Assembly (NCBI RefSeq): GCF_900107505.1
Contig: NZ_FNQH01000001.1
Location: 799,068 to 863,067, forward strand
Reading direction: 5' to 3'
Length of the DNA stretch: 64,000 nt
Source: Trichococcus collinsii
GTDB taxonomy: Bacteria; Bacillota; Bacilli; Lactobacillales; Aerococcaceae
The notes below the pieces were generated by a model, which saw nothing but the letters and a program-made list of their open reading frames with translations, was not told the DNA's origin and ran no database searches. How positions within the stretch are numbered: the first letter of the stretch is position 1; the number at the start of each line of letters is the position of its first letter. Made by a program: the position numbers and the translations under genes. This document shows positions 1-8,352 of this stretch, one piece after another.

Positions 1-139
1 CGGGGCAAATCCCAAAGTCAGCTCGGGGAGTGAAAAAACACAATCGGCTTCTATAAAGGCTTGCAGTCAATGGCCATTATTCCCTGAAAAAAGCTGCAGA
101 TCGTGAAGGTTCCCTTCAACGCTTTTCATATTCATTTTA
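1..139 (-). other. Possible start of a broken or partial ORF at the left edge
   Basis: On the minus strand an ATG at 139 opens 22 codons and then meets TGA. The same frame stays open from there to the window edge and reads like protein. This could be the 5' end of a gene with a nonsense mutation running out of the window, downstream of the HxlR gene on the same strand. No convincing ribosome binding site is visible and I do not recognise a family. Confidence 0.2.
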
Positions 140-187
140 CTTACTTTGCCAGTTTACCCGGAAATGCCGTTTCCGTCAAGTTCAGAT

Positions 188-511
188 TCAGACCCAAGCA
201 TCCGACCAATTTTGAATTTCCAGCATCACATTGTTCAAAGCTTTCCCTTTTTCGGACAATCCGTACATCACTTTGATTGCCGCCGCAGGATTTTCGGTTC
301 TTACCACAATTTTTTCATCTTCCAGCTCTTTTAAGCGTTCAACTAATACTCGATCACTGACATTAGGTATCTGCACGGCCAATTCCTTGAATCGTTTATC
401 TCCATCCATCAAGACTTCGATGATTAAGCCGGTCCATTTTTTCCCTAAAATAGAGAATGTTTTTTCAAACTTTGGACAAATACATTTTTTTACTTCCAGC
501 ATTTCATTCAC
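188..511 (-). CDS. HxlR-family winged-helix transcriptional regulator
   Basis: A small (about 107 aa) MarR-like winged-helix regulator of the HxlR type. The N-terminus carries the family Cys in the motif CICPKFEKTF, followed by the ILGKKWTGLII helix and the wing with DRVLVERLKELE. These proteins often sense thiol-reactive or aldehyde stress through the N-terminal Cys; that is family knowledge, not shown here. I prefer the GTG at 511 because AGAGG lies 8 nt upstream; the GTG at 520 overlaps that Shine-Dalgarno. A consensus sigma-A promoter lies directly upstream. The target is probably the gene that continues downstream off the left edge. Confidence 0.85.
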   Translation of the reverse strand: MNEMLEVKKCICPKFEKTFSILGKKWTGLIIEVLMDGDKRFKELAVQIPNVSDRVLVERLKELEDEKIVVRTENPAAAIKVMYGLSEKGKALNNVMLEIQNWSDAWV

Positions 512-531
512 AGCCTTCACCTCTTTGACCT

Positions 532-560
532 ATTATAAACACCCTCATTTCCCCTGTCAA
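532..560 (-). promoter_or_regulatory. Sigma-A promoter of the HxlR gene
   Basis: On the minus strand there is TTGACA (560-555), a 17-bp spacer and TATAAT (537-532), a perfect consensus promoter just upstream of the HxlR gene. HxlR proteins usually repress their own promoter, so an operator may overlap it. Confidence 0.8.
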
Positions 561-838
561 AGGGAATGTGCCTTTTGTCACAAAATGTTTACAAAAAATA
601 AGCATCCTGTTTCGCAATTCGCATTACCTGAAGAAGTCCCTCAGAAAAATACTTATAGCCGCCAGTTCATTCCATCCGAATAAGAAAATAATCACGAATG
701 ATGTGCGTGAAGAATTCCACAGCTAGCATGCAAGCGTACAAAAAGTTCATGTCTGTTTCCTATAATAGGATAGGAATTTCACAAAGGCAATACTTTTTCA
801 CATTTAATTGAAAATATAACGTTTTTTTATGCATTTCT
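561..838. other. Intergenic region without a supported gene
   Basis: This lies between the HxlR promoter and the TrmH-family gene. Open frames here are short and lack ribosome binding sites. A palindrome reading CCTATAATAGG lies near 760-770 and resembles a -10 box on either strand, but no gene follows on the plus strand. I see nothing else. Confidence 0.4.
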
Positions 839-1597
839 TCAGCCAACGAAGTGATAAAGCAGAATGCCTGCCGCAACTGCGACATTCAGAGACTCCGCTT
901 CACCGAAAATCGGAATATACAGATTTTGATCCGTCAGTTCCAATACTTTTTTTGAAACGCCATTTCCTTCGTTACCGAGCACCAACGCAACTGCACCAGT
1001 CGGGGAAACGGTCCGGTAATCGACAGCCGCTTCATTCAGTTCGGTTCCATAGACCGGGATACCGTTGCTCTTCATTTCGGGGATCAACTCTTGCAGATCG
1101 CCACGATAAATAGGCAGATGGAAATGACTTCCTTGCATAGAACGTAGCACTTTGTCATTGTAGAGATCCACCGATCCCTCCCCTAAAATGACCCCTGTAT
1201 ACCCGGCAGCATCCGCAGTTCGGATAATGGTGCCGACATTTCCTGGATCCTGAACCTGATCCAAAAGGATGTATTTGCCTCTGTATTCCAAAATCGGAGC
1301 GGTTTCGGGAATCCGGACGATCGCAACGACTCCTTGCGGCGTCTCGGTCTGGGCCAAGCTGGCGAGGATTTCCTGGGAAACGATGATGATGTCCCTCTCC
1401 TCAATCTGCAAATCCGACTGTTGGTGAAAGGTTTCTGTCATCAAGACTTCTTGGATATGCGCATCTGCTTTGATGGCCTCCTTCAAAAGATGGGTTCCCT
1501 CGATCAAATAAGCCCCCGCCTCTTTCCGGCCTTTAGCGGTCTGCAGTTTTTTCCACTGTTTTACTTTTTGATTTTTCATCGATGCTATCTTTTCCAT
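839..1597 (-). CDS. ysgA: TrmH/SpoU-family RNA 2'-O-methyltransferase (YsgA-like)
   Basis: About 252 aa from the ATG at 1597, which has TGAGGAG 7 nt upstream; an in-frame start at 1639 lacks this signal. The N-terminal part (residues about 1-100) is the SpoU substrate-binding domain. The C-terminal part is the knotted SPOUT methyltransferase, with the family motifs LDQVQDPGNVGTIIRTADAAG, VLGNEGNGVS and IPIFGEAESLNVAVAAGILL. It uses SAM to methylate a ribose 2'-OH in rRNA or tRNA; the exact nucleotide cannot be read from sequence. It appears monocistronic. Confidence 0.88.
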   Translation of the reverse strand: MEKIASMKNQKVKQWKKLQTAKGRKEAGAYLIEGTHLLKEAIKADAHIQEVLMTETFHQQSDLQIEERDIIIVSQEILASLAQTETPQGVVAIVRIPETAPILEYRGKYILLDQVQDPGNVGTIIRTADAAGYTGVILGEGSVDLYNDKVLRSMQGSHFHLPIYRGDLQELIPEMKSNGIPVYGTELNEAAVDYRTVSPTGAVALVLGNEGNGVSKKVLELTDQNLYIPIFGEAESLNVAVAAGILLYHFVG

Positions 1598-1714
1598 TTT
1601 GTAACTCCTCAGTTCAACATATGCCTTATTATACTTCATTTATAATGCCTTTTTCATCTAAAGGTAGAAAAAAAGAGACTGGGGACTCCCAATCTCTTCG
1701 AAATGTTAATTATA

Positions 1715-3019
1715 TTAGCCACCAATATAGTTCAGTGGATCTACTAGGCCACCATTTTCATGAACTTCAAAATGGAGATGAACCCCGGTTGAATCACCTG
1801 TTGTACCCATTATTCCAATTTGTTGACCTTGACTGACGGTTTGTCCAGGCGCGACCAATAATCCTGGTTGCATATGTGCATATAATGTTTCAACGGTCAC
1901 ACCATTGATTGTACCATGGTTGATTACTACATAATAACCAAAGCTAGCGTGATACGTTGCTGTTACAACAGTCCCGGATTGTGCAGCAGAAATGGCTCCA
2001 CTGCCCGCGATATCTTGCCCTCTATGCAGTTCAGAGCCACCGGTGATCGGTGAAAGACGATATCCGAACGGGGATGAGTAGTACCCACTTGCTGGTTTTA
2101 TGAAACCACTTGAGTTTACAGTATAACTGCTGGATGCAGTTGTAGTTGGTGCTGCTGATGCAGTCAAATTGTTAGCTGCCGTTGCTGCTGCTGCAATTGC
2201 TGCAGCTTCAGATGCTGCTTGTTCGGCTGCCGCTCTTTCTGCTGCAATTCTTACTTCTTCAGCTGCCATGTCATTGCTGATGGTTTCTGTTTGTGCAGCC
2301 AAGTCAGCTTTGGTTGTTTCCAAGCCATTTTTCTCGGCTTCAGTCAACTCGTAGTTCTCGATGACTTGCGCGATTTGGACGTCGATTTCAGTTTTTTGGG
2401 CTACGACATTATTTTTTGAAATCAGAATGTCTTGTCTCAATGCTTCAGCAGCAAGTTTTTCATCTTCAACAGCCACTTTGCTGTCTTCAACTTTCTGCTG
2501 ATCCGCTTCCTGTTGTTCCACAATATCCTTATTGGCAGTCACAATTTTTGAAACGACCGTGATTTTTCCGACCAAGTCAGAAAAATTCTCTGAAGACAAC
2601 AACATTGAAGCTATATCCGTAACGCCCGCATCTGTTTGAATGTAACGAGCCTGTGTATTTAATTTTTCGGTTCTTTGGTCAATGACAACCTGTAATGCTT
2701 CGATTTCAGCTTGCAATTCCAAAATTTTTGATTCGATATCAGCTAATTTTTGCTCTTGAGCCTCTAATCGGTTCATCAATTCATCCAATTGCGATTGAAG
2801 TTCATTTACCTTTGTTTCCAAATTTGATTTTTCGGATTCCAAAGTATTCAATGAATTTGATTTTTCTTCAATCTGAGATTGAATCGTATTCGTTTCTAAT
2901 TGCAAAGCATCTTTTTGTTGTTGCAACTCTTCCAACGTAGCCGCTTGAGCAGTAAATCCACCTGCAATCGGACTAAGCAATAAGATTGATGTGAACAACG
3001 CGATATGTTTTTTTCCCAA
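1715..3019 (-). CDS. Secreted coiled-coil peptidoglycan hydrolase with C-terminal M23 domain
   Basis: 434 aa with a signal peptide (KKHIALFTSILLLSPIAGG, ending near ...AQA), then a long coiled coil (about residues 28-265), an Ala/Ser/Thr-rich linker and a LytM/M23 zinc metallopeptidase domain. The zinc ligands H332 and D336 (HRGQD) and the HxH motif 414-416 (HLH) are present, so the domain looks active. It should cleave peptide cross-bridges outside the cell. The EnvC/PcsB-like architecture suggests control by a membrane divisome partner such as FtsEX; that is inference. The M23 domain closely resembles the internal M23 domain of the autolysin at 55912-59025. AGGAGGAG precedes the ATG. Confidence 0.88.
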   Translation of the reverse strand: MGKKHIALFTSILLLSPIAGGFTAQAATLEELQQQKDALQLETNTIQSQIEEKSNSLNTLESEKSNLETKVNELQSQLDELMNRLEAQEQKLADIESKILELQAEIEALQVVIDQRTEKLNTQARYIQTDAGVTDIASMLLSSENFSDLVGKITVVSKIVTANKDIVEQQEADQQKVEDSKVAVEDEKLAAEALRQDILISKNNVVAQKTEIDVQIAQVIENYELTEAEKNGLETTKADLAAQTETISNDMAAEEVRIAAERAAAEQAASEAAAIAAAATAANNLTASAAPTTTASSSYTVNSSGFIKPASGYYSSPFGYRLSPITGGSELHRGQDIAGSGAISAAQSGTVVTATYHASFGYYVVINHGTINGVTVETLYAHMQPGLLVAPGQTVSQGQQIGIMGTTGDSTGVHLHFEVHENGGLVDPLNYIGG

Positions 3020-3180
3020 TTATACTTCTCCTCCTGTTTCTTCTACGAGATGAAGTATATCAAAATTAAAATACCATTGCATGATAGAAATATGACAATT
3101 GTATTTCAATTTGTTACGACAGGCGGAAATCCTGAAATGTTGATCATATTTACACAATCCCTTCCGAAGACAGTCAGCAT

Positions 3181-3209
3181 TTGATTGTTCGCGCTTCCAA
3201 CGATATACT
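3181..3209 (+). promoter_or_regulatory. Probable promoter of the YjzC-like gene
   Basis: TTGATT (3181-3186), 17-bp spacer, TATACT (3204-3209), about 60 bp before the small gene. The rest of 3020-3269 is the divergent upstream region of the M23 gene, with AT-rich sequence and no further gene that I can support. Confidence 0.5.
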
Positions 3210-3269
3210 TAAGCTGTACCAAGCCCTACCTCCGCCTTCGCGTTTACAGGAAAGAAAGGAGCAAAAAGC

Positions 3270-3449
3270 ATGAAAATCGATCAAAAAAATTTACACAAAC
3301 CAGGCACGGATAATCTTCCTCCTGGCATCTACAAAGAAGTCGGCCCTCGAGGGGGCAAAATCACCGGCAGCAAAGAAGTACACATCGTCGAAGGACACAG
3401 ACTTCCCCCTACAAACAAAGCCGGAAACAAATGGATCAAAAAAGACTGA
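3270..3449 (+). CDS. YjzC-like small protein
   Basis: 59 aa, starting at ATG 3270 behind AAGAAAGGAG. It has the layout PG...LPPGIYKEVGPRGG...VHIVEGHRLPPT...W, which matches the small YjzC-type proteins of Firmicutes (a PG(T/E)...G-Y-E-G start and a hydrophilic GHRLPP-like end). The function of this family is unknown to me. It has its own promoter and a terminator shared with the convergent yqeY gene. Confidence 0.7.
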   Translation: MKIDQKNLHKPGTDNLPPGIYKEVGPRGGKITGSKEVHIVEGHRLPPTNKAGNKWIKKD

Positions 3450-3512
3450 TTGTTCGCTTGTAACTGATCACTTGAACGATTCTGGGCGGAGGAACTTTGG
3501 TTTTCACTTCAT

Positions 3513-3548
3513 AAAAGGACCGTGCAGCTTAAGCCGCACAGTCCTTTT
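3513..3548. terminator. Bidirectional intrinsic terminator
   Basis: A long stem (AAAAGGAC...GTCCTTTT with GC-rich core) with A/T flanks on both sides separates the convergent YjzC-like and yqeY genes. Confidence 0.8.
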
Positions 3549-3561
3549 ATTGTCTCAAGTA

Positions 3562-3993
3562 TTATTTCGCCAACAGTTCTTTGATGATTTTGGACACGAG
3601 CGCTTTGTCGGCTTTTCCGTCTAGTACCTGCATCGCGAATTTCATCGCATCCTTTAATGACATTTCGGCTATGCCGTTTTCAGCCAAAAAGAAACGGACT
3701 TCTCTTTCATCCATCATTTTAGGAACGTAAGCCTCCAGAATGGCCAATTTCTTCTGGTTCTCCTCAATCAGATCCGCGCGTTCGGCTTGCTTTGCAAATG
3801 CGATCGCTTCATTGGTCTTTTTGATGTCCTTCAGAAAAACATGGATTTCCTCTGCTTCGGTCATGGCACGTTTGTTGTCGATCAAGAAAGAATCATACTC
3901 CGTTTTAATGAGACGCAGGACATCCGCCTTCAATGTGTCTTTGTCTTTTCTAGCTTGGAGGAAATCCTTGTTAACTTTTTCTTTCAATGTCAT
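3562..3993 (-). CDS. yqeY: GatB/YqeY domain-containing protein
   Basis: 143 aa, the standard length for free-standing YqeY. Motifs MTLKEKVNKDFLQARK, LRLIKTEYDS and LEAYVPKMM match the family, and the C-terminal VLDGKADKALVSKIIKELL segment is typical. It resembles the tail domain of the GatB amidotransferase subunit and probably binds tRNA, but its cellular role is not settled. GGGAG precedes the ATG. Confidence 0.9.
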   Translation of the reverse strand: MTLKEKVNKDFLQARKDKDTLKADVLRLIKTEYDSFLIDNKRAMTEAEEIHVFLKDIKKTNEAIAFAKQAERADLIEENQKKLAILEAYVPKMMDEREVRFFLAENGIAEMSLKDAMKFAMQVLDGKADKALVSKIIKELLAK

Positions 3994-4261
3994 AATTGCA
4001 GATCTCCCATCGATTCTTTGGTAGGGCTGCCTAATTAGTTATTCGCAGAAAAGGCCAACCTTCATACCTCATTTTAAGGAAAAGAAGCGGAATTGGCAAA
4101 TTTCTGCTACCCGTTCCGGATATTGGATGGATTGTATGCCTGAATAACACAATGAAAACAGGTGCTACAGATGGCGCATAACCATCATGCGCGGTAAAAT
4201 TAGGGTGAACAGGATACTCTTCAGGAAATACTAGCATTCATTCGCGGAAGAGGGTTTAAGT

Positions 4262-5008
4262 ATGTCTTACTTTTGGACCTTTGAATCAGATTTGCCAAAC
4301 GGGATAGGCGTGGAAACATTCAGCTTAGCTCATATTATTGTCCTTTTCCTATCTTTTATCATCATCTTTTTGGTAATCCAGCTCTATCGCAAACAGGCTG
4401 ATTTTGGCCGAAGAAATATTAAAATGACGATAGCGACCTTACTGGTTATGCTTTATTTTTCGCGCTGGATTTGGTGTGCCTTTTTCAGTAATTTTTCTTT
4501 CTTTTTGAGCCATCTGCTTCCCCTTCACCTTTGTAGCGTCTCTGCAATAATTGGGATATCCGCTGTTTTTTCAGATAATCGGCTGCTGAAAGAATTCTTG
4601 TATGGACTTAGTTTTCCGGGCGGATTGGTTGCCATGACAAACCCTAATCTGGGGCCTTACCCTCTCTTTAGTTTTTTTTTCGTCGAATACACTTTGACCC
4701 ACCTATTACTGATCTTGCTTCCTTTGCTTTTTGTGTTCGGCGACGGATTTCGTCCGGCTATCAAAACCTTACCATATTCCATCTACTTGGCAGCGCCTTT
4801 CATCGGCACTGCATTCTGGGTCAACCAATCAGTCGGCAGCAATTATATGTTCTTGAACCGTATAGAAAAAGGAACGATACTAGTACTTTTCGACAAATGG
4901 CTAGGAACGCCCGGATATCTGATTGCAGTCCTCGGATCAATCGTCATCGTCTGGGCTATCCTTTACGCGCCATGGGAAATTTCCAGAAGACAGAATTTTC
5001 CGAGATGA
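4262..5008 (+). CDS. ywaF: YwaF/TIGR02206-type integral membrane protein
   Basis: 248 aa with about six to seven hydrophobic segments. The conserved features of the YwaF family are visible: LPLHLCSVSAIIG, GGLVAMTNPNLG.YPLF and FVEYTLTHLLLILLPL. The function of the family is not established. GAAGAGGG lies before the ATG. Before prophage integration this gene and pepV would have been convergent neighbours. The 270 bp upstream (4000-4261) hold no supported gene. Confidence 0.82.
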   Translation: MSYFWTFESDLPNGIGVETFSLAHIIVLFLSFIIIFLVIQLYRKQADFGRRNIKMTIATLLVMLYFSRWIWCAFFSNFSFFLSHLLPLHLCSVSAIIGISAVFSDNRLLKEFLYGLSFPGGLVAMTNPNLGPYPLFSFFFVEYTLTHLLLILLPLLFVFGDGFRPAIKTLPYSIYLAAPFIGTAFWVNQSVGSNYMFLNRIEKGTILVLFDKWLGTPGYLIAVLGSIVIVWAILYAPWEISRRQNFPR

Positions 5009-5033
5009 CGAGTCGGACTTAGATGGGTAAATA

Positions 5034-5075
5034 AAAAAACAGAAATGCTGATTCAACAGCATTTCTGTTTTTTTT
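5034..5075 (+). terminator. Intrinsic terminator after ywaF
   Basis: Stem AACAGAAATGCTG / CAGCATTTCTGTT with a run of at least nine T on the plus strand. Flanking A residues could let it act on the minus strand too, for pepV in an uninfected chromosome. Confidence 0.85.
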
Positions 5076-5099
5076 TACGCTATGCAGTTATAAAACTGG

Positions 5100-5123
5100 T
5101 TATTTCAGGAGCTCGTACATGGC
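5100..5123. other. attL core
   Basis: A 24-bp copy of the 3' end of pepV (last codons ...AMYELLK-stop on the minus strand), with one mismatch to attR. It lies just after the ywaF terminator, where intact pepV would have ended before integration. Confidence 0.85.
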
Positions 5124-5175
5124 TAGTCTTGAAAACCACTGATAAATTAAGCTTTCCAGCATGAAAAAGAAAAAT

Positions 5176-5195
5176 ATCCCGGGAAAATCCCGAGT
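5176..5195 (+). repeat. Candidate integrase arm-type site, left
   Basis: Two tandem ATCCCG units spaced about 12 bp (ATCCCGGGAAAATCCCGAGT). This 20-mer matches 18 of 20 positions of the repeat at 47186-47205 in the same orientation. In attP the two would flank the core, as arm sites do for tyrosine integrases with an N-terminal arm-binding domain. The binding role is inference. Confidence 0.55.
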
Positions 5196-5308
5196 TGCAA
5201 AAGTCCGGGCAGGGCTTTTTTTCTTCCTATAATATTACTTTTAAACGGTTGCATAAAATTATAGGCAAAGTTCGCTTACTTTGCTACTATTGTTCTAGGA
5301 GGTGTCCG

Positions 5309-5497
5309 ATGATCCCATTACATTTAATACAAATCTTATTGGCTTTAGAAGGATTTGATAATGAAGAATTTATCCCTGCGAGAAATAGCATTAAAGCTGT
5401 AGCCCAATTTTTCGATCAAAATCCAGAGCAATTGAAGAAGGCGGAAATGCTGCGTGATATGACTGATGAAGAAATACCGAGATACTTATTAAATTAA
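5309..5497 (+). CDS. Small hypothetical protein (prophage cargo)
   Basis: 62 aa from the ATG at 5309, with a strong AGGAGGTG ribosome binding site. It is acidic and helical, ending in LKKAEMLRDMTDEEIPRYLLN. It lies in an AT-rich block on the plus strand, opposite the late operon, 33 bp before the 211-aa gene, so the two probably form an operon. A decayed copy of its 3' end lies at 6261-6338. Family and function are unknown to me. It could be an antitoxin-like or immunity partner of the next gene, but that is speculation. Confidence 0.7.
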   Translation: MIPLHLIQILLALEGFDNEEFIPARNSIKAVAQFFDQNPEQLKKAEMLRDMTDEEIPRYLLN

Positions 5498-5530
5498 ATT
5501 ATTAACGATTGAAATGAAGGAGATTTTGTT

Positions 5531-6166
5531 ATGAGTGATTTCGATGAAAAATTGACCTCTAAAGAAAAAATGGAATCTGTAGTCGAGGCAGGTATAGGAT
5601 TAATACCTTATGTTGGGGGTGCGATATCCAGTTTATATTATGGAAATAAACAAGAACTGCGATTTAAAAGGATTGAATCCTTTTTACAAACTGTTTCAGA
5701 TGAAGTAGGAAGGCATGGAATAAGACTACTAGATATTGAACAACATGATAAATATAAGTTAATTTCTATTATTGAAGAAACTATTGAGAAAATAGAAAAT
5801 GAAACAAGAGAAGAAAAGATTCAAATGTTCAAAAACTATTTTATAAATAATTTAACCCACCCAGTTCAAGAGCAGTTTGATGAAAAAAGATTCTTTTTGG
5901 ACACTTTAGATACCATGAGTTTATTAGAATGCGAATTACTTAAGATCCTACAAACACAACAATCCGCTTGCTTAGTAAATCAATTTAGTAAACCAGATGT
6001 AGATCAGTATGCAATTGTTGGAGCAGTAGGAAGACTAAAAACTTTTGGTTATATAAAGGCTACGTCTGGTCAAATGCATATAGGTGGTGGAATTGATAAT
6101 TCCTTGAATGAATTTATTAGTATTAGTACATTTGGGCAATCTTTTTGTAATTTCTGCTTTGGATAA
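5531..6166 (+). CDS. Hypothetical protein with N-terminal hydrophobic segment (candidate exclusion or Abi gene)
   Basis: 211 aa, ATG behind GAAGGAG. Residues about 18-38 form a Gly-rich hydrophobic segment (AGIGLIPYVGGAISSLYYG), followed by a charged helical region and a C-terminal part with a winged-helix-like FSKPDVDQYAIVGAVGRLKTFGYI. The design resembles membrane-perturbing phage-resistance proteins, but I cannot name a family. It is followed by a strong terminator and so forms a self-contained lysogen-expressed unit beside attL. Position and low GC suggest a moron gene. Confidence 0.7.
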   Translation: MSDFDEKLTSKEKMESVVEAGIGLIPYVGGAISSLYYGNKQELRFKRIESFLQTVSDEVGRHGIRLLDIEQHDKYKLISIIEETIEKIENETREEKIQMFKNYFINNLTHPVQEQFDEKRFFLDTLDTMSLLECELLKILQTQQSACLVNQFSKPDVDQYAIVGAVGRLKTFGYIKATSGQMHIGGGIDNSLNEFISISTFGQSFCNFCFG

Positions 6167-6178
6167 ACATATTTCTAC

Positions 6179-6219
6179 AAAAGCACCCCTACCTCATGAA
6201 CAAGTAGGGGTGTTTTTTA
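6179..6219 (+). terminator. Intrinsic terminator of the 62/211-aa operon
   Basis: Stem CACCCCTAC...GTAGGGGTG followed by TTTTTT on the plus strand. Confidence 0.85.
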
Positions 6220-6260
6220 TGCACTTTTTTCTCAATCGTTGTGGCCTTTGATTCGTAAAC

Positions 6261-6338
6261 CTGAAGCAATTGTACAAGGCGGAAACGCTACGAGAGCTGA
6301 CTGATGAAGAGTTACGAATGTATTCAGATAACATATAA
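6261..6338 (+). pseudogene. Decayed 3' copy of the 62-aa gene
   Basis: 25 codons read LKQLYKAETLRELTDEEL..., clearly related to the end of the 62-aa protein (LKKAEMLRDMTDEEI). Just upstream the nucleotide similarity continues with a one-base shift, so the frame is broken and no start or RBS remains. It points to an old duplication or to replacement of a cargo cassette. Confidence 0.6.
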
Positions 6339-6638
6339 TTAATCTGCCCCAGCTGGTCTATCTGGTTTTTTTAACATGTCCGGGTATACTTCGGACGGGT
6401 TCTTTTCTACAATCAAAAATGAGACTGATTCTCCTTGGGGGATAAAAACCAGCCTCACTTAATAGATACGCATTTTGTTGTATTTCATTTTATATGAGTA
6501 TTAAAACTTAGATATTATTTCCGCTATATCTCTTCGGATGGACATGAGGCTATACTATAGAAATTATTTTGTGTCGTGATGTAAATGATGTTATACACTT
6601 ATTTCATTAAAAATAAAGTGTTAGCTGAAAATAAGAGA
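6339..6638. other. Intergenic region
   Basis: No supported gene. Near 6426-6459 a GAGGCTGG...CAGTCTC stem followed by ATTTTT on the minus strand could terminate the DUF3037/HipA operon. The remainder is AT-rich and featureless to me. Confidence 0.4.
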
Positions 6639-7463
6639 TTAAGATAGGCCATTGTTTGTTAAATATTCAGCATAATCAGATATTGTTTGAAGGTGTATAT
6701 TAATACCCTCATCCCTTAATCCGTTAATTTTACTGTTTAATAAATGGGTATACTCTGGAAAATTATCTTCGTTATTTACAATTATCTTTATATTCTTTTT
6801 TATTAAAATAGATTTATTATCATTTATATCATACAGTAACCCTTTAATATACCCATAAAGAAGACTGGATTGCTTATAATCGAAAGATAAGGCTTTAATG
6901 TAGGTGTCCTGATATGAATAATCAAAAATTGGATTTCCTACAAAATCAGTTAACTCAGTATTTTCTAAATAATCTTTAAAATGGTATATTTTATATTGTT
7001 TTTTGATTAATCGTCTAACATCATCAGTAGAAATTCGTTTGCCTTTTGGTTTCTCATAATAGAGATAAGTTGATTTTAAGTCTTCAATATCTTTTTGTAT
7101 TTCGTAAGGCGAACTTGTTAACATTTTTATTGAATCGAAGTGAATTTCATTCACATAATATTTTATTCTTTCTCGTAAAAACTCACTTGAATTTATATCA
7201 TCAAAACGATTATTAAAATTATCTTCATACAAATCATCAAAATTAAATTCATATTGAAGTGATTCAAACATCATATCAAAATAGGAAGAATCGTACTCAT
7301 CATCAAAATTTGCGATTCTTCGTTTGTCTTTTATTTTTATAAATGAACTATATTCAAAACCAGGATTAGGACAATGAATAACAATCCCAACATTTATAGT
7401 TTCCTGCCTTACTAAATCTGGTGTATATTTGCAAACAGCGTAATATAAGTCTAGTTTATTCAT
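6639..7463 (-). CDS. DUF3037-like protein
   Basis: 274 aa. The opening DLYYAVCKYTPDLVRQETINVGIVI is characteristic of DUF3037 proteins (a beta strand, then (R/Q)ETINVG). The rest is charged and alpha/beta, with no membrane segment. Its start overlaps the end of the HipA-like gene by 8 bp, so the two are translationally coupled. I recall this pairing of DUF3037 with a HipA-type kinase from other genomes, which implies a joint function, but no biochemical role is known to me. Base composition is clearly more AT-rich than the late genes. Confidence 0.72.
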   Translation of the reverse strand: MNKLDLYYAVCKYTPDLVRQETINVGIVIHCPNPGFEYSSFIKIKDKRRIANFDDEYDSSYFDMMFESLQYEFNFDDLYEDNFNNRFDDINSSEFLRERIKYYVNEIHFDSIKMLTSSPYEIQKDIEDLKSTYLYYEKPKGKRISTDDVRRLIKKQYKIYHFKDYLENTELTDFVGNPIFDYSYQDTYIKALSFDYKQSSLLYGYIKGLLYDINDNKSILIKKNIKIIVNNEDNFPEYTHLLNSKINGLRDEGINIHLQTISDYAEYLTNNGLS

Positions 7464-8253
7464 TGTCCATTTCTCCTTTCCAAAAATTAAAATGAGGTTT
7501 TATTTTTTTTAAAACACTGTCAATGTTGTTCACTTGCATTTGTACTACTTCAAATGATAATTCAATTTCCCGGGAAGTTATACCCCATTCATCGGGAACA
7601 GCACAAATTTTTTTGCGAATTTCTTCTAAATCTAAATTGTGAATTTTATTTTGTATTGTGTGAAATGGGCTGTGTCCATCTACATAATGTGATAAGTACT
7701 TATAGATTTGGCCATTCATTTCGGGTACTATTTGAGGGCCTTCAGATAGTAAATTTTGTAAACAAGTTGCATCCCAAACTAATCCATTTATAAATATGTG
7801 AGAATGATCTATAGCTAGAACCCGTTTAGTTTTTTGATCATAGTACAAGTTCCCGGGATTGATACTTCTGTCATTATTAAGAATTATCTGATCGAATAAA
7901 ATAATTCCTGGAATATCCTGATGGTTTTCAACTCTTTTTAATATAGATGGATTAATATTGCAATTCCCACGTCTATACTCACTTGCTATACATTGACAAG
8001 GCCTGGAGTTTTTAATTTTTATAGCTTCATTTCTATTAATAAAATCAGAATTAAAATCAAGCAATATTTGTTTAGGCATTGGAATATCTAACGCTTGACC
8101 AATTTGATAGGCTACGTATTCATTAAATAAACCCTTACCATTCATAGAATCATTCAGATACTTTATTACGTAATACTTACCGTCTTCAGCCTCAGCAATT
8201 GAGGGTCTTGTAACTCCGTTCTCTATTTCTCTGATATGGTTTACTAAATGCAC
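7456..8253 (-). CDS. HipA-like Ser/Thr kinase domain protein
   Basis: 265 aa from the GTG at 8253, which has GGCGGAGGCG upstream. The kinase signature is intact: VIK lysine (about K31), glutamate in the NEY helix (E45), the catalytic loop LNNDRSINPGNLYY (D128, N132, N135) and the metal-binding LAIDHSHIF (D149). It lacks the HipB-type partner of classical hipBA; its partner is the overlapping DUF3037 gene. HipA kinases phosphorylate proteins such as aminoacyl-tRNA synthetases; the target here is unknown. It is driven by two tandem promoters and should be expressed in the lysogen. A toxin or antiphage role is plausible but inferred. Confidence 0.78.
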   Translation of the reverse strand: MHLVNHIREIENGVTRPSIAEAEDGKYYVIKYLNDSMNGKGLFNEYVAYQIGQALDIPMPKQILLDFNSDFINRNEAIKIKNSRPCQCIASEYRRGNCNINPSILKRVENHQDIPGIILFDQIILNNDRSINPGNLYYDQKTKRVLAIDHSHIFINGLVWDATCLQNLLSEGPQIVPEMNGQIYKYLSHYVDGHSPFHTIQNKIHNLDLEEIRKKICAVPDEWGITSREIELSFEVVQMQVNNIDSVLKKIKPHFNFWKGEMDNE

Positions 8254-8286
8254 CGACTCGCCTCCGCCCAAATGTCATTAACAAGT

Positions 8287-8315
8287 AATATACCAAATTA
8301 ATTCACTTTTGTTAA
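8287..8315 (-). promoter_or_regulatory. Promoter 1 of the HipA/DUF3037 operon
   Basis: On the minus strand TTAACA, a 17-bp spacer and TATATT, about 35 bp before the start codon. Confidence 0.65.
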
Positions 8316-8352
8316 CATATTTTATTAATATTTCATTTGGTGGGTACTTTGA

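Noticed and set aside
4031..4237. A 68-codon minus-strand frame between yqeY and ywaF
   Set aside because: Pro-rich composition, no RBS, no recognisable domain; probably non-coding.
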